The notes under the pieces were generated by a model. It was not told where the DNA came from and did no database searches. It was given only the letters and a program-made list of their open reading frames with translations. The translations under genes and the position numbers were made by a program. A stretch of DNA of 64,000 nucleotides, from NCBI RefSeq assembly GCF_000092825.1, contig NC_014168.1:3091946-3155945 (forward strand), written 5' to 3'. Of the stretch, positions 1-8,965 are shown piece by piece (position 1 is the stretch's first letter; the number at the start of each line of letters is the position of its first letter). The DNA comes from Segniliparus rotundus DSM 44985 (GTDB taxonomy: Bacteria > Actinomycetota > Actinomycetes > Mycobacteriales > Mycobacteriaceae).

Positions 1-1
1 G

Positions 2-139
2 CTCGCCGCTGGCCGCACGGTCGGCGAGTTCGTCGCGCCCGAAACCGCGCAACGCCGCCTGGAAGAGGCAGGGCACACGATCCTGCCCGCCGCGCGTATT
101 CCGCACCGCGTCTCGCCCGCGCCCGCTCGCACGGCTTAA
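2..139 (+). CDS. 3' end of an unidentified gene (partial)
   Basis: An open frame enters from the left edge and stops with TAA at 137-139, giving the last 45 residues of a protein (ends AARIPHRVSPAPARTA). The fragment has normal high-GC coding composition but no motif I recognise. It converges with the Stealth gene: the two stop codons overlap by three bases, which supports both as real genes. The upstream sequence is needed to name it. Confidence 0.45.
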   Translation, partial: LAAGRTVGEFVAPETAQRRLEEAGHTILPAARIPHRVSPAPARTA

Positions 140-1695
140 GCGGCCTCCTCGCCGGACTCCTCCCACGGCTCTTTCTCCCACGGCGCCGGCAGGGGGAAAT
201 ACCGTTCCAGGAAGTCTCCGACGATTTCGGCCCGCTCCGCCGCCTCGACCTCCGGGAAGCTGCTGTCATTGAGGCAGAAGAAGTCGCGGTTGCGCTTTTT
301 GAGCAAGCCCGGCAGTTTCCCGAGGCCCTCCCGCGAGGTCGTGTCGACATAGCGCACCTTCGCGCGCTCCTGCTGCACCGCGCGCCCAGTCAGCAAAGCG
401 TAGTAGTGGTACAGCGAGTTGGTCACCGAGATGTCCGTCGCCGAGCGGAACCGGCTCGCCATCGTCCGCGCGAAGTCCTGCGGGAACTCTTGTTCCAACT
501 CGAAAAGGACACTTCTGCGCAACGGGGCCGCGGTGTGCTCCAAGTGCCGGGTGATGACCTGGCCGAACCGGTCGAAAAGCAGTTGGCGGTTCATCCGTGC
601 CGCGTTCTCGAAGCCGCTGCGCTCGGGATCGCTGCCGCCGAGCCCGATCCTCGTGCCCGCCTCGATGAATTTGCTCACCCCGCCCGGCGAGAAAAACATC
701 GACGGAGCGAGCGGGCGGCCGAAGAACATGTCGTCGTTGGAGTACAGGAAATGTTCCGCGAGGCCGGGGATGCGATGCAACTGGCTTTCCACCGCGTGGC
801 TGTTGAAGACCGGCAGAACGCCCAGGTCGGCGAAATGGTCCTCGGCCCGGACCACCGTGACCTTCGGATGCTCGGCGAGCCAGGCCGGGGTGCGGGAGTC
901 CGTCGCGATGAAGATCCGGCGAATCCACGGCGCGAACGACCACACCGAACGCAGCGCGTACCGCAGCTCGTCGATCTGCCGGATCCGCGCTTCGGCAGCG
1001 TCGCCCTCGCCCGCCACGTACCCGCCCAGGAACGAGGCGCGGCGCGCGCGCAGCTCCGGGTCGGAACCGTCCACCCAGGAGAAAACAATGTCGATGTCAA
1101 AGGTCACATCGGCGGCGTGCGGGGCGAACATGCCCTGGATCGTGGGCCACACGCGGCCGTGGAGCTCGACGTCCTCGCGGACGATCTCGCGCAACGCCAG
1201 CGCCTTGCGGGTGAGCGAGTTCTCCACCGGGCAGATCGCCTGGCTGCCGTCGAACACCCAGAATTGCAGTTCGACCCCGGCCGAAGCCCCGTAGCGCAAA
1301 CCGGACTTCGCGGCCTTCTGCCCGCCTTGGCCCCGTTTGCGGTAAATCCGCAGCAGCCGGGGGTCGGCGCTGACGCTCAAAAGGCCGTCCCCGAGGTAGA
1401 TCGAACGCCGGTGGCTCCCATCGAGGATCTTCGCGTGCAGCGGCGCGTCCAGGCAGGCCGCCATGAGCGCATGGGCGACGCGGGCGCGGTGGCGGATGTC
1501 GACCACGAGCGCCGGGCGGCCGTCCGCGCTGCGGATGAGCAGGAACGGGATGTCGTGCGTCTCGAACTCGCGGCGCAGGAACAAAAGATCCTGCACCATG
1601 GCCTGGTGCGGCGTCAGGCGGGCCGGCCGGGGCCCGGCGGGCGGGGCGTTGTGCTGCGTGTGCCCGACAGAACGGATGTCGATCGTGTTGGCCAT
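136..1695 (-). CDS. Stealth-family sugar-phosphate transferase (CpsY-like)
   Basis: A protein of 519 residues starting at the ATG at 1695, chosen because GTGGGAG lies four bases upstream; the open frame extends much further but upstream sequence does not look coding. The Stealth conserved blocks are present in order: DIVFSWVDGSDPE (CR1, mid-protein), ELRYALRSVW with FIATDSRTPAWL (CR2), and FLYSNDDMFFGRP plus a following Asn/His-rich stretch (CR3). Stealth proteins transfer hexose-1-phosphate units to build phosphodiester-linked surface glycans; bacterial members are capsule phosphotransferases. Known context: in M. tuberculosis cpsY (Rv0806c) lies next to purF-purM, and here it lies about 23 kb from purM, so the locus has been broken up. 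The exact substrate is unknown. Confidence 0.88.
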   Translation of the reverse strand: MANTIDIRSVGHTQHNAPPAGPRPARLTPHQAMVQDLLFLRREFETHDIPFLLIRSADGRPALVVDIRHRARVAHALMAACLDAPLHAKILDGSHRRSIYLGDGLLSVSADPRLLRIYRKRGQGGQKAAKSGLRYGASAGVELQFWVFDGSQAICPVENSLTRKALALREIVREDVELHGRVWPTIQGMFAPHAADVTFDIDIVFSWVDGSDPELRARRASFLGGYVAGEGDAAEARIRQIDELRYALRSVWSFAPWIRRIFIATDSRTPAWLAEHPKVTVVRAEDHFADLGVLPVFNSHAVESQLHRIPGLAEHFLYSNDDMFFGRPLAPSMFFSPGGVSKFIEAGTRIGLGGSDPERSGFENAARMNRQLLFDRFGQVITRHLEHTAAPLRRSVLFELEQEFPQDFARTMASRFRSATDISVTNSLYHYYALLTGRAVQQERAKVRYVDTTSREGLGKLPGLLKKRNRDFFCLNDSSFPEVEAAERAEIVGDFLERYFPLPAPWEKEPWEESGEEAA

Positions 1696-1808
1696 GGCTC
1701 CCACCTGCTTTCTGCTCTTGAGCGCGCCCTGCGAGGACGCGAACTTTCCGTGAACAGAAACTGTCGCACACATGCGGAAAACTCGCATGTGGTGGTGAAA
1801 CCTGGAGT

Positions 1809-2423
1809 TCACAAACCGTCTGACGGGCCTGTGCGCCCGACGGCCCCGCAGGTCCTCATGCCGTCCAGCACCACAGAGGTCAGAAACGCGGCCCGTGACT
1901 GGTCCTCCAGGTAGCGTTGCGCGGCGAAACAAGCCTTCAGGAGGAACTTCACATCGTCGGGGACGAGGTCCGCGCGGAGCGTGCCCGCCCGCTGCGCCCG
2001 CTCGACCAGTTCCTTGCTGACCCCTCGGAACCTGTCCTCCACCTCGGGAAGCTCGACGCCTGAGCTCTCCAGGGCGTCGGAAAGGCCGTGGTCCACCGCC
2101 GCTTGGTCGATCACCTCGGTGAAGAACGTGAAAAACGCCTCGCCCGCAGGCTCGGTGCGGAGCACTTCTTCGGCGCGGGCGAGAATATGGTCGACCCGGT
2201 CCATCACGACAGCGAGAAAAAGCTGTTCTTTCGTCGGAAAATGCCGATAAACGGTGCCTGCGCCGACCCCGGCACGCCGGGCGATCTCGTCCACCGGTGC
2301 GCCTATCCCGAGCTCGGCGAAAGCCTCGTAGGCGACGCTGAGGAGCCGGGCCCGGTTTTGCGCGGCGTCGGCGCGCAAAGGGCGCCGCGCTGGCAAAGAC
2401 CCCTCGACCGCTTGTTGTGTCAT
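1809..2423 (-). CDS. TetR/AcrR-family transcriptional regulator
   Basis: A 204-residue one-domain regulator. The N-terminal TetR helix-turn-helix is clear: AYEAFAELGIGAPVDEIARR, then AGVGAGTVYRHFPTKEQLF. The C-terminal half is the variable ligand-binding domain. I chose the ATG at 2423, with GAGG nine bases upstream, over a TTG at 2453. It is divergent from the SDR gene at 2602, with about 180 bases between them, so the SDR gene is the likely target and a small hydrophobic molecule the likely inducer. That pairing is inference from position. Confidence 0.88.
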   Translation of the reverse strand: MTQQAVEGSLPARRPLRADAAQNRARLLSVAYEAFAELGIGAPVDEIARRAGVGAGTVYRHFPTKEQLFLAVVMDRVDHILARAEEVLRTEPAGEAFFTFFTEVIDQAAVDHGLSDALESSGVELPEVEDRFRGVSKELVERAQRAGTLRADLVPDDVKFLLKACFAAQRYLEDQSRAAFLTSVVLDGMRTCGAVGRTGPSDGL

Positions 2424-2601
2424 CTGGGCCTGCCTCGGTGGTGTTGCTCTCAAACAAGCGGAACTGCTGCTCCGATTTTATCCCAAGGGAAGACCGCGAT
2501 CAAGGATTCGGCGGGAACGCGCCGCCGCTTGCCCCATCACAAACCGGGCGCGGCGACAGGTAGGCTGGTCCGCGAAACCACTGCCGAGAGGAGCCACAAC
2601 C

Positions 2602-3540
2602 ATGAGCAGCGGACGATGGACCGAGGCAGACGCCCCCGACCAAACCGGCCGGGTCGCCGTCATCACCGGGGCCAACACCGGCCTGGGCTACGAGAACGCG
2701 CGGGCGCTCGCCCAACGCGGCGCGAAAGTCGTGATCGCCGTCCGCGACACCGCGAAAGGCGAGTCCGCCGCGGCGAAGATCCAGCAGCTCGCGCCCGCGG
2801 CCGAGGTCACAGTCCAACCGCTCGACCTCGCCAGCATGGATTCGATCCGCCAGGCCGCCGAGGAGCTGCGCAACTCGCTGGAGAAAATCGACCTCCTCAT
2901 CAACAACGCGGGCGTGATGATGCCGCCGAAACGCAAGAGCACCCGAGAGGGCTTCGAGCTGCAATTCGGCGTGAACCACCTGGGCCACTTCGCCCTCACC
3001 GGGCTCTTGCTCGACAAGATCGTGGCGACGGAAGGCTCGCGCGTGGTGACCGTGTCGAGCATCGCGCACAGCAACAACCCGCCCAAAAGCGGGATCCGCT
3101 GGGAGGACCCCCAATGGGAGCGGTCCTACTCCCCCCAGGGCGCCTACGGGCAGTCCAAACTCGCGAACCTGCTCTTCGCCCGCGGTCTCGACCGCAGGCT
3201 CACATCAGCAGGCAAAGGCACTCTTTCCACTGCGTCGCACCCTGGTGTCGCGGGGACTGACCTCGGCCGCCAATTCGGCGGCCTGGGCAAAATGCTCTAC
3301 GAACGCGGTTCTGCGCTCTTCCTCAACACGGCCCAGGTGGGGGCGCTTGCGACCCTACGGGCCGCAGTGGACCCCTCGGCGAAGGGCGGGGAGTACTACG
3401 GCCCCGCCGGACCTGCGGGATTGGCCTGGCGGGGGCACCCGGTCCTGGCCCGTTCGTCGGAAAAATCCCGCGACGTCGCGCTGCAAGACCGCCTCTGGGG
3501 CCTTTCCGAAGAGCTGACCGGAGTCGCCTACTCGCTGTGA
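2602..3540 (+). CDS. Short-chain dehydrogenase/reductase (retinol dehydrogenase-like)
   Basis: A 312-residue classical-type SDR. The dinucleotide-binding Rossmann motif TGANTGLG is near residue 23, LLINNAGVMMP near residue 100, the catalytic Ser in VTVSSIAH and the catalytic YGQSK (Tyr-x-x-x-Lys) around residues 190-194. Length and the long C-terminal segment fit the retinol dehydrogenase/protochlorophyllide reductase-like subgroup that mycobacteria hold in many copies. The substrate cannot be read from sequence. A good ribosome site (GAGAGGAG) precedes the ATG, and TAGGCT about 40 bases upstream is a plausible -10 box. Likely controlled by the divergent TetR. Confidence 0.9.
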   Translation: MSSGRWTEADAPDQTGRVAVITGANTGLGYENARALAQRGAKVVIAVRDTAKGESAAAKIQQLAPAAEVTVQPLDLASMDSIRQAAEELRNSLEKIDLLINNAGVMMPPKRKSTREGFELQFGVNHLGHFALTGLLLDKIVATEGSRVVTVSSIAHSNNPPKSGIRWEDPQWERSYSPQGAYGQSKLANLLFARGLDRRLTSAGKGTLSTASHPGVAGTDLGRQFGGLGKMLYERGSALFLNTAQVGALATLRAAVDPSAKGGEYYGPAGPAGLAWRGHPVLARSSEKSRDVALQDRLWGLSEELTGVAYSL

Positions 3541-3640
3541 CCGCGCTTTCGGGCCTGTCCGCGACCTGTCGGTCGGGGCAGGGCCGCGCTGCGTGGACGC
3601 GGCCGAGCGGACGTGCGCCGATTCCGGCCGCAAGCGCAAC

Positions 3641-3838
3641 ACCGCGCGGCTCCAGGGCGCGATTGGGGTTCTGCGGATCGCAGACCGCGAACGACGCGCT
3701 CGAGTTGGCCCGCGCATTGCGCCATTTCTGCTGTTTGGTGGTGCGCGTGAACCGAAGCCGCTCCCCGTCCCAGTCGTACCACATCACGCCCGCATGGGTT
3801 TTCCCCAAGGGGCCGCCTGTGGCGAGGCGCGGAGCCAT
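3641..3838 (-). pseudogene. Remnant of a PPOX-class (pyridoxamine-phosphate-oxidase-like) flavin/F420 oxidoreductase
   Basis: About 66 residues read MWYDWDGERLRFTRTT, then KQQKWRN, then CDPQNPNRALEPRG. This is the central strand pattern of PPOX-class split-barrel enzymes (family pattern: WYDWDG, K-x-R-N, DP-x-NP-x-R-LE-x-RG). The usual N-terminal strand and the last 50 or so residues are missing, and after LEPRG no frame continues the family pattern. It is squeezed between the convergent ends of the SDR gene and the permease gene. I read it as a decayed gene fragment; family assignment is from remembered motifs. Confidence 0.5.
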
Positions 3839-3865
3839 ACCCGCGCCGTTCGGCGTTCGAGGGCT

Positions 3866-5257
3866 TCAGGCCCGGCGTGTTCCTGATGGGCGAAACGCGA
3901 ACACCCGGACGAACACCAACCCGAGGACGAACGCGGCCAGCACACCCGTGTTCGCCGCTCCCCACCCCTGCTGCCTGGCCTGATCGGTGAGCAAGTAACC
4001 GGCCAACGACCGGAACGCCGGGTCGGCGGGGTCGATCCAACCGAGGCCCGCGAAGCTCGCGCCGATCACGGCCGCGACACGCCCGAAGGCGAGGCTCGGA
4101 TCCGGCGGCGCGGACCAATCCGCGGTCGAAGCGGCCGCGACGAGAAAGACCGCGCACCACGCCGCGATCGGCACCCCCAGAAGATCGAGGACCGACTCGA
4201 ATGTCGCCGAAAATTTCGGGGACACAAAGACAACATGTCCGCCCGCCGCCACGGTCAATGCCCCGCTGGCGGCCATAGCGGCCGGTTGGCGCAGCGGGGC
4301 GCCGAGCGCGAGCAGATTCAGCCCGGAAGAATAGAGATTCACCGCCGCGTTGCTCGTGAACCCGACCATAGCGACCAGGAGGAAAACCGGGCCATACCAA
4401 GCCGGAGCCACATCCGCGAGGGCTCCGACCGGATTTCGTCTGACCTCTTCGCCGACATCCGGCCTGGACGCGCAGAGCAGCACCCCGTAGAGCATCAACG
4501 CGGCCGAAGGGAGCCCTCCGCCTATCGCCGTCCAGACCCGGACGGAGCGAACTTTCGACGACTCGGGCAGATAGCGGCTGTAATCCGCCCCCGCCATGAC
4601 CCATGCGAGGCCGCCCGCGGCGATGACGAACACCGTTGCGCCCACGAGCTGCGCGCAACTCGGCCGAAGGATGCCCTCGGGCAACTGGACCAGGCTCCCC
4701 GTGAGGAAAACGTAGCCTGCGACCGCCGCCGCGGCGACACAAGCGAACCAGGGTTGCAGAGCCATGATGAGCCGATACCCGCAGACAGCCGCAGTGACGA
4801 CCGCCGAAGCGAGGACCACGAAGCACACGAGCCGGACGTGCCCGGCCGCCCCGTGCACGAACCTGTCGTTGAACGCGACCGCCGTGAGCACCGCGAGCAC
4901 CAGGTTCACCGCGCCCCACCCCAAAAGCGCCACATAGCTGATCGAACAGGGCAGGACGTTGCCCGCCGTGCCGAAGACACGACGGCTGAGCGCCATGGTC
5001 GGCTGTCCCGCTGCGGGCCCGAGCGCGGCGACGAAGCCGAGGAGGACGTACCCCGCGACGCAGCCGACGAGGACGACACACACGGCCCAAGGCCAAGACA
5101 GACCGAAATCGATGACGAAAAAGCCGTAGGACACCACGAACGGGTTCAGGCTCGCCGCCGCCCACACGCGGGTGTGGGAGAACGGCGTGCCCGATCGTTC
5201 ATAAGCAGGGACCTGCGCGGTTCCTTGGCGTTCGACCGAGGGCCGCAGCTGCGTCAT
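3866..5257 (-). CDS. NCS1-family purine/pyrimidine permease
   Basis: A 463-residue multi-pass membrane protein with about 12 hydrophobic segments. The NCS1 (cytosine/purine/allantoin permease) signature region is in the first third: SLNPFVVSYGFFVIDFGLSW, then GPAAGQPTMALSRRVFG, the family's conserved G-P-x-x-G-x-P/Q-T-M-x-x-S-R block. Such carriers import nucleobases or related heterocycles with H+ or Na+. The ATG start overlaps the stop of the upstream HTH gene by four bases (ATGA), so the two are translationally coupled. Uptake of a nucleobase might feed purine salvage or the ureide pathway (uraD/uraH far to the right); this link is speculative. Confidence 0.85.
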   Translation of the reverse strand: MTQLRPSVERQGTAQVPAYERSGTPFSHTRVWAAASLNPFVVSYGFFVIDFGLSWPWAVCVVLVGCVAGYVLLGFVAALGPAAGQPTMALSRRVFGTAGNVLPCSISYVALLGWGAVNLVLAVLTAVAFNDRFVHGAAGHVRLVCFVVLASAVVTAAVCGYRLIMALQPWFACVAAAAVAGYVFLTGSLVQLPEGILRPSCAQLVGATVFVIAAGGLAWVMAGADYSRYLPESSKVRSVRVWTAIGGGLPSAALMLYGVLLCASRPDVGEEVRRNPVGALADVAPAWYGPVFLLVAMVGFTSNAAVNLYSSGLNLLALGAPLRQPAAMAASGALTVAAGGHVVFVSPKFSATFESVLDLLGVPIAAWCAVFLVAAASTADWSAPPDPSLAFGRVAAVIGASFAGLGWIDPADPAFRSLAGYLLTDQARQQGWGAANTGVLAAFVLGLVFVRVFAFRPSGTRRA

Positions 5258-6294
5258 GCGGATTTCGGCAGGTGCTGCAACAATTCTATGGCGGACCTCT
5301 TCGCCGCCAGGGTGGTGATCTCGCTGGAGCGCTCCCGCACCGCGTCACGCACTTCTCCTGCTTGCAGCCCCAGGGTCGGATCGCTGCGCAGCATCGACGG
5401 CACTGCGGCGCCGACCAGGTAGAGGAAGTACGCCTCGTTCTCCGTGCGCAGGTCCACCAGGAGCTCTGACGCCGTGTTGCGCAGAAGAACCGAACCGGGC
5501 AGGGAGAAGTCCGTGGTCGCGGGCGCGTCCCGGTTGTACGTGGGGAACGACCAACGCTCCACCATGCCGAGCAAGGGGCTTTTGCGAACGAGATGGATAT
5601 AGCGCTGCGCCTCGTCGAAATCGCCGCTTTGGATGATCCGCCCGATGGTCGTGCTCCGGTAGGACATCACCGTGCGCCTGCTGAGCCCGTTGTCGTCCGG
5701 TTCGAACACCAGCATGCCGGTGGACTTCACCACATGGTGCGACAGCGTCGCGTGCCCGAGCATCGCGTGGTGCGAATGCGTGTTCTCACCGAGCCGGGAA
5801 ACCAGTTCGACTGCTGTTTGCACCAAGGGCGTCGGGTCGACGAACACGCCGCCGGCGGCCGCGGAGCGCCACAGTAGCCCCAAGGCCCTGTCCTGCGGGC
5901 GGCCCCAGAACCGAGCGAGGTGCGCGGCTGCTTTTTGCGGGTCGCCGCCCATGACGCTCAGCGCCGCGTCGAGCGCGTTCGCGAGCAGCTGTTCCGGCAT
6001 CTTTTCGACTCTGACCAAGCGGCGGAACGCGTCCAGGTCCACATGCAGGTCAACCTCGCCCAATCCTTCCAGCAATTGCTTGCGCCGCTGCCGCAACGTG
6101 TCCGAGACCATATGTTCCGCGACGCCGGGAAGGACTGCGATCAGCGCTTGGAGCGTCTTGCCTTTGACGCGTTCCAACCAGTCCTCAGACCTCCAGAGCC
6201 TGCTGACGGTGCTCTCCTCCAGGCCGGACAGGAACGCCACATCGGACAGGGAAAGGCCAGAACGCTCGGCGAACGTCGCCAGTGCCACAGCCAT
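5254..6294 (-). CDS. HTH-domain protein coupled to an NCS1 permease (putative regulator)
   Basis: A 346-residue soluble protein. Residues 8-40 (ATFAERSGLSLSDVAFLSGL, then EESTVSRLWR) look like a Cro/XRE-type helix-turn-helix. The remaining 300 residues form a helical domain I do not recognise, containing HSHHAMLGHATLSHHV and a likely effector or sensor region. Start chosen because GAGAAGGGGAAG precedes the ATG. Its stop overlaps the permease start (ATGA), so the two proteins are made together. A ligand-sensing regulator of its own transporter is the simplest reading; the family function is not known to me. Confidence 0.6.
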   Translation of the reverse strand: MAVALATFAERSGLSLSDVAFLSGLEESTVSRLWRSEDWLERVKGKTLQALIAVLPGVAEHMVSDTLRQRRKQLLEGLGEVDLHVDLDAFRRLVRVEKMPEQLLANALDAALSVMGGDPQKAAAHLARFWGRPQDRALGLLWRSAAAGGVFVDPTPLVQTAVELVSRLGENTHSHHAMLGHATLSHHVVKSTGMLVFEPDDNGLSRRTVMSYRSTTIGRIIQSGDFDEAQRYIHLVRKSPLLGMVERWSFPTYNRDAPATTDFSLPGSVLLRNTASELLVDLRTENEAYFLYLVGAAVPSMLRSDPTLGLQAGEVRDAVRERSSEITTLAAKRSAIELLQHLPKSA

Positions 6295-6331
6295 GCCTTC
6301 CCCTTCTCAGCCGATGTTCACCAACCCGAGC

Positions 6332-6364
6332 GCGCAGTGCTCGAATAGGCGCAGTGCTCGAATA
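6332..6364. repeat. Tandem 16-bp direct repeat upstream of the HTH gene
   Basis: GCGCAGTGCTCGAATA occurs twice, at 6332-6347 and 6349-6364, with a period of 17 bases, 38 bases upstream of the HTH gene start. A repeat of this period at this position could be a pair of operator half-sites for the HTH protein, or a chance tandem duplication. Confidence 0.5.
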
Positions 6365-7035
6365 ACAAGAATTGCCTCCGCGATATCAAGATGATGGTCC
6401 GAGTTTTCGTTTTCACCAATGAGTCTGGTTCGAACAGAACCTCGTGCAAACGAAAATAGCATGGCGCATATCGCGGCGCAAGAGAGTTTTCGGCGGTCGC
6501 GCTGTGTTCTGAGTTATAAGCAAGGGGCGTGTTTCGGAAAGATGTCGGCGGCGCCCCGTTCGGACAGTGCGCAACAGTCGTGTTCGCGTTCGTGTTACGC
6601 CCGTGTTGCGGGAGATTTTTCTTTATGCCGCGCGTTGCGCGCGCTGGGCGGCCCTGAGCCCTCCGCGCTGCCTTTACCACGAATGCCGTTGACGGTCAAG
6701 GACTCCTGCGCGCACGCAAGGCCGTTGCATCGCCATCATCCTCGATTGCCTGTTCCAGGACCGCTCCATACGATGAGGACAACGGACCGACAGGCAGGAG
6801 ACGAGCTTGGGGGGCGGCAAGGGCGCACGAACCCAACGCTTCTCTCTTGCGCACTCGGCAGCCGTGACCCACACAAAAGATGCAGTCGCACGAATTTTTT
6901 GAGCGCTTTCCATATTCCTGCGGCAGCGTCGAAGAGCTCACCCGATTGTGCTTTTCAAAAACAACCGATCCGACGCAGGCCGAGGAGCGCCCGGCGACAC
7001 GGCCGCAAAAGGATTGCGCCATATATAAACGCATT
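6365..7035. other. Long intergenic region upstream of the biosynthetic operon
   Basis: About 670 bases without a convincing gene. Open frames exist here on both strands, but their translations are Arg/Ser/Pro-rich, lack any motif and have no ribosome sites. The region is less GC-rich than its neighbours, with AT-rich tracts at 6365-6560 and 6890-7030 and a TATATA tract at 7022-7027. I interpret it as the divergent promoter region of the HTH-permease pair and the tetronate operon. No terminator or riboswitch fold is evident to me. Confidence 0.5.
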
Positions 7036-7063
7036 CTGAACAGAAAACTTCTGAACAGAAAAC
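7036..7063 (+). promoter_or_regulatory. Two direct repeats CTGAACAGAAAAC (putative operator)
   Basis: CTGAACAGAAAAC is present at 7036-7048 and again at 7051-7063, a 15-base period, just downstream of an AT-rich TATATAAAC stretch that could hold the -10 element. The position between promoter and first gene of the biosynthetic operon suits a repressor or activator binding array. No regulator gene lies inside the operon. Confidence 0.45.
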
Positions 7064-7120
7064 GAGGGACGCGAAAGCTCCGCCATCGACACATTGGGCC
7101 CTCCGCCAGAAAAACAGGCA

Positions 7121-8875
7121 ATGACGACCACGAGAAGGGGAACGGCATTGAAAAACGCAACCGGTTTCACCGACTATCTCACGACCGTGCGGGCATGGGC
7201 GGACACTCGGCCAGAGCATGTGGCAGTCGGATTTTTGACAGAAAAAAGCGGGCGGCTCGAGGCGCAGGAATGGTCGTACCGCGAGCTCCTCTCCCGCGGC
7301 GACGCTGTTGCCGCGCAGCTGCGCGAAGAACACCAGCCTGGCGAGACAGCACTCCTGCTGTATCCGCCGGGCCTCTCCTTCGTCGCAGCGTTCTTCGGCT
7401 GCTTGGCTTCCGGCGTCATCGCAGTGCCGGCGCCCATCCCTGACGGCAGGGACAAAGCCAAAGAGCGCCTCGCGGGCATCGTCGCCGATTCCGGGGCGCG
7501 GACCATCCTCACCGACACGACGACCGCCGCCCTCCTCGCCGGATGGGCTGCAACCTTGCCCGGCAAGGTGCGCGTCCGCCCGACTGATTCGATCCCAGCC
7601 GACCGAGGCGGCAGCTTCGAGCCTCTTGCGGCGAAGCCGTCCGACATCGCGTTCCTCCAGTACACCTCCGGGTCGACGAGCGACCCGAAGGGAGTGATGG
7701 TCACCAGGGGGAACCTGGCGCACAATGTGCGGGAGATCCAAAGATCCGTCCATTCCTCCGAAGACACCTCGATGGTCAGCTGGCTGCCCCAGTTCCACGA
7801 CATGGGCCTGATCGGCATGATCCTGCATCCCCTGTTCATCGGCGGGAGCTCGCGTTTCCTCTCCCCTGTCACGTTCATCAAACGGCCGATCCAATGGATC
7901 CGCGCGATGTCGGACCACGCGGCGACTTTCGCAATGGTGCCGAACTTCGCCTTCGACTTAGTCGCCCGCCGCTACAACGCCGACGATTTCGACGGCGTCG
8001 ACCTCTCCAGCGTCCGCTACATCTTCAACGGCTCCGAACCCGTGCAGCTCGAATCCATGCGGCGGTTCACCGAGCTGCTGTCCCCCAAGGGGCTCGCGCC
8101 GAACGCGGTGCTGCCGGTCTACGGCCTCGCCGAAGCCACCCTGTTCGTCACTGCCACATCGCCTGGGACCGCCGCGGTCCGCGCAAGCGTGGACCGCGAC
8201 GCGCTGGCCGACAACCGACTGGTCCTCGTCCCCGCCGACGAGCCCAACGCCCGCGTCCTCGTCGCGAGCGGGCACCCGCAGAGCCTCGAAGTGATCGTGG
8301 TCGACGCGGACGGCTGGCGGCTGGGAGACGGCCGCGTCGGCGAGATCTGGATACGCGGCGAAAGCGTCGCCGCTGGTTACTGGAACCGCCCCGAACTCTC
8401 GGCGCACACGTTCGGAGCCAGCCCGGTGGGAGAAACTGGAGGCTGGTTGCGCACAGGCGACCTCGGCGCGCTGCTCGGCGGCGAATTGTTCATCACCGGC
8501 AGGGTCAAAGACGTCATCATCGTCAACGGCCGCAACCTCCACGCCCACGACATCGAGGCCGCCGCGCGGTCAGCGGCCCCCGAGCTGGCGCGCGGCGTCG
8601 GCGCGGCGTTCGCCGTGGGCAGCCCGGAAAGACTCGTGCTGGTCCACGAAATCCGACCGGAAGACATCGAAAGCCGTTCGCCCGACGATGTCGCCGCTTC
8701 GGTGCGAACCGCGATTTTTGCGGACTTCGCGACACCATTGAGCGATTGCCTGCTCGTTCCCAAAGGCTCGGTGTCGCGGACCACGAGCGGCAAGATCCGC
8801 CGTTCCCACATGCGCGAGCTCTATGAGAACGGCCAACTGCAACCGTTCGCCGAAGCGGCGAACGAGCACGTCTGA
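7121..8875 (+). CDS. Fatty acyl-AMP ligase (FAAL), loader of the tetronate PKS
   Basis: An adenylate-forming enzyme of about 584 residues. It has the AMP-binding P-loop YTSGSTSDPKGVMVT, the FAAL hallmark SWLPQFHDMGLIG, the adenylate motif YGLAEATLFV, the hinge WLRTGDLG and a C-terminal Lys region SVSRTTSGKIRRSHM. FAALs activate fatty acids as acyl-AMP and pass them to an ACP rather than to CoA. The start is uncertain: TTG 7094 and ATG 7121 lack good ribosome sites, while TTG 7148 has GAGAAGGGG just upstream. It heads a same-strand gene set ending at 18784, so it most likely loads the starter acyl chain onto the ACP encoded next. Confidence 0.9.
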   Translation: MTTTRRGTALKNATGFTDYLTTVRAWADTRPEHVAVGFLTEKSGRLEAQEWSYRELLSRGDAVAAQLREEHQPGETALLLYPPGLSFVAAFFGCLASGVIAVPAPIPDGRDKAKERLAGIVADSGARTILTDTTTAALLAGWAATLPGKVRVRPTDSIPADRGGSFEPLAAKPSDIAFLQYTSGSTSDPKGVMVTRGNLAHNVREIQRSVHSSEDTSMVSWLPQFHDMGLIGMILHPLFIGGSSRFLSPVTFIKRPIQWIRAMSDHAATFAMVPNFAFDLVARRYNADDFDGVDLSSVRYIFNGSEPVQLESMRRFTELLSPKGLAPNAVLPVYGLAEATLFVTATSPGTAAVRASVDRDALADNRLVLVPADEPNARVLVASGHPQSLEVIVVDADGWRLGDGRVGEIWIRGESVAAGYWNRPELSAHTFGASPVGETGGWLRTGDLGALLGGELFITGRVKDVIIVNGRNLHAHDIEAAARSAAPELARGVGAAFAVGSPERLVLVHEIRPEDIESRSPDDVAASVRTAIFADFATPLSDCLLVPKGSVSRTTSGKIRRSHMRELYENGQLQPFAEAANEHV

Positions 8876-8965
8876 GCACAACGCCGTCCGGACCCCAGAT
8901 CAGCCCGAACCCCGCGCAAGCACCGAGCTTCCCGAACCCGGCCCACCAACGACGAGGAAGAAGAC

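Noticed and set aside
1696-2457. N-terminal extension of the Stealth gene to 773 residues
   Set aside because: The extra part is Arg/Gly/Pro-rich, overlaps the TetR gene, and the ATG at 1695 has a good ribosome site.
6419-7039. 206-codon plus-strand frame before the FAAL gene
   Set aside because: No motif, no ribosome site, translation rich in Arg, Ser and Pro, low GC; looks like a chance frame in a promoter region.
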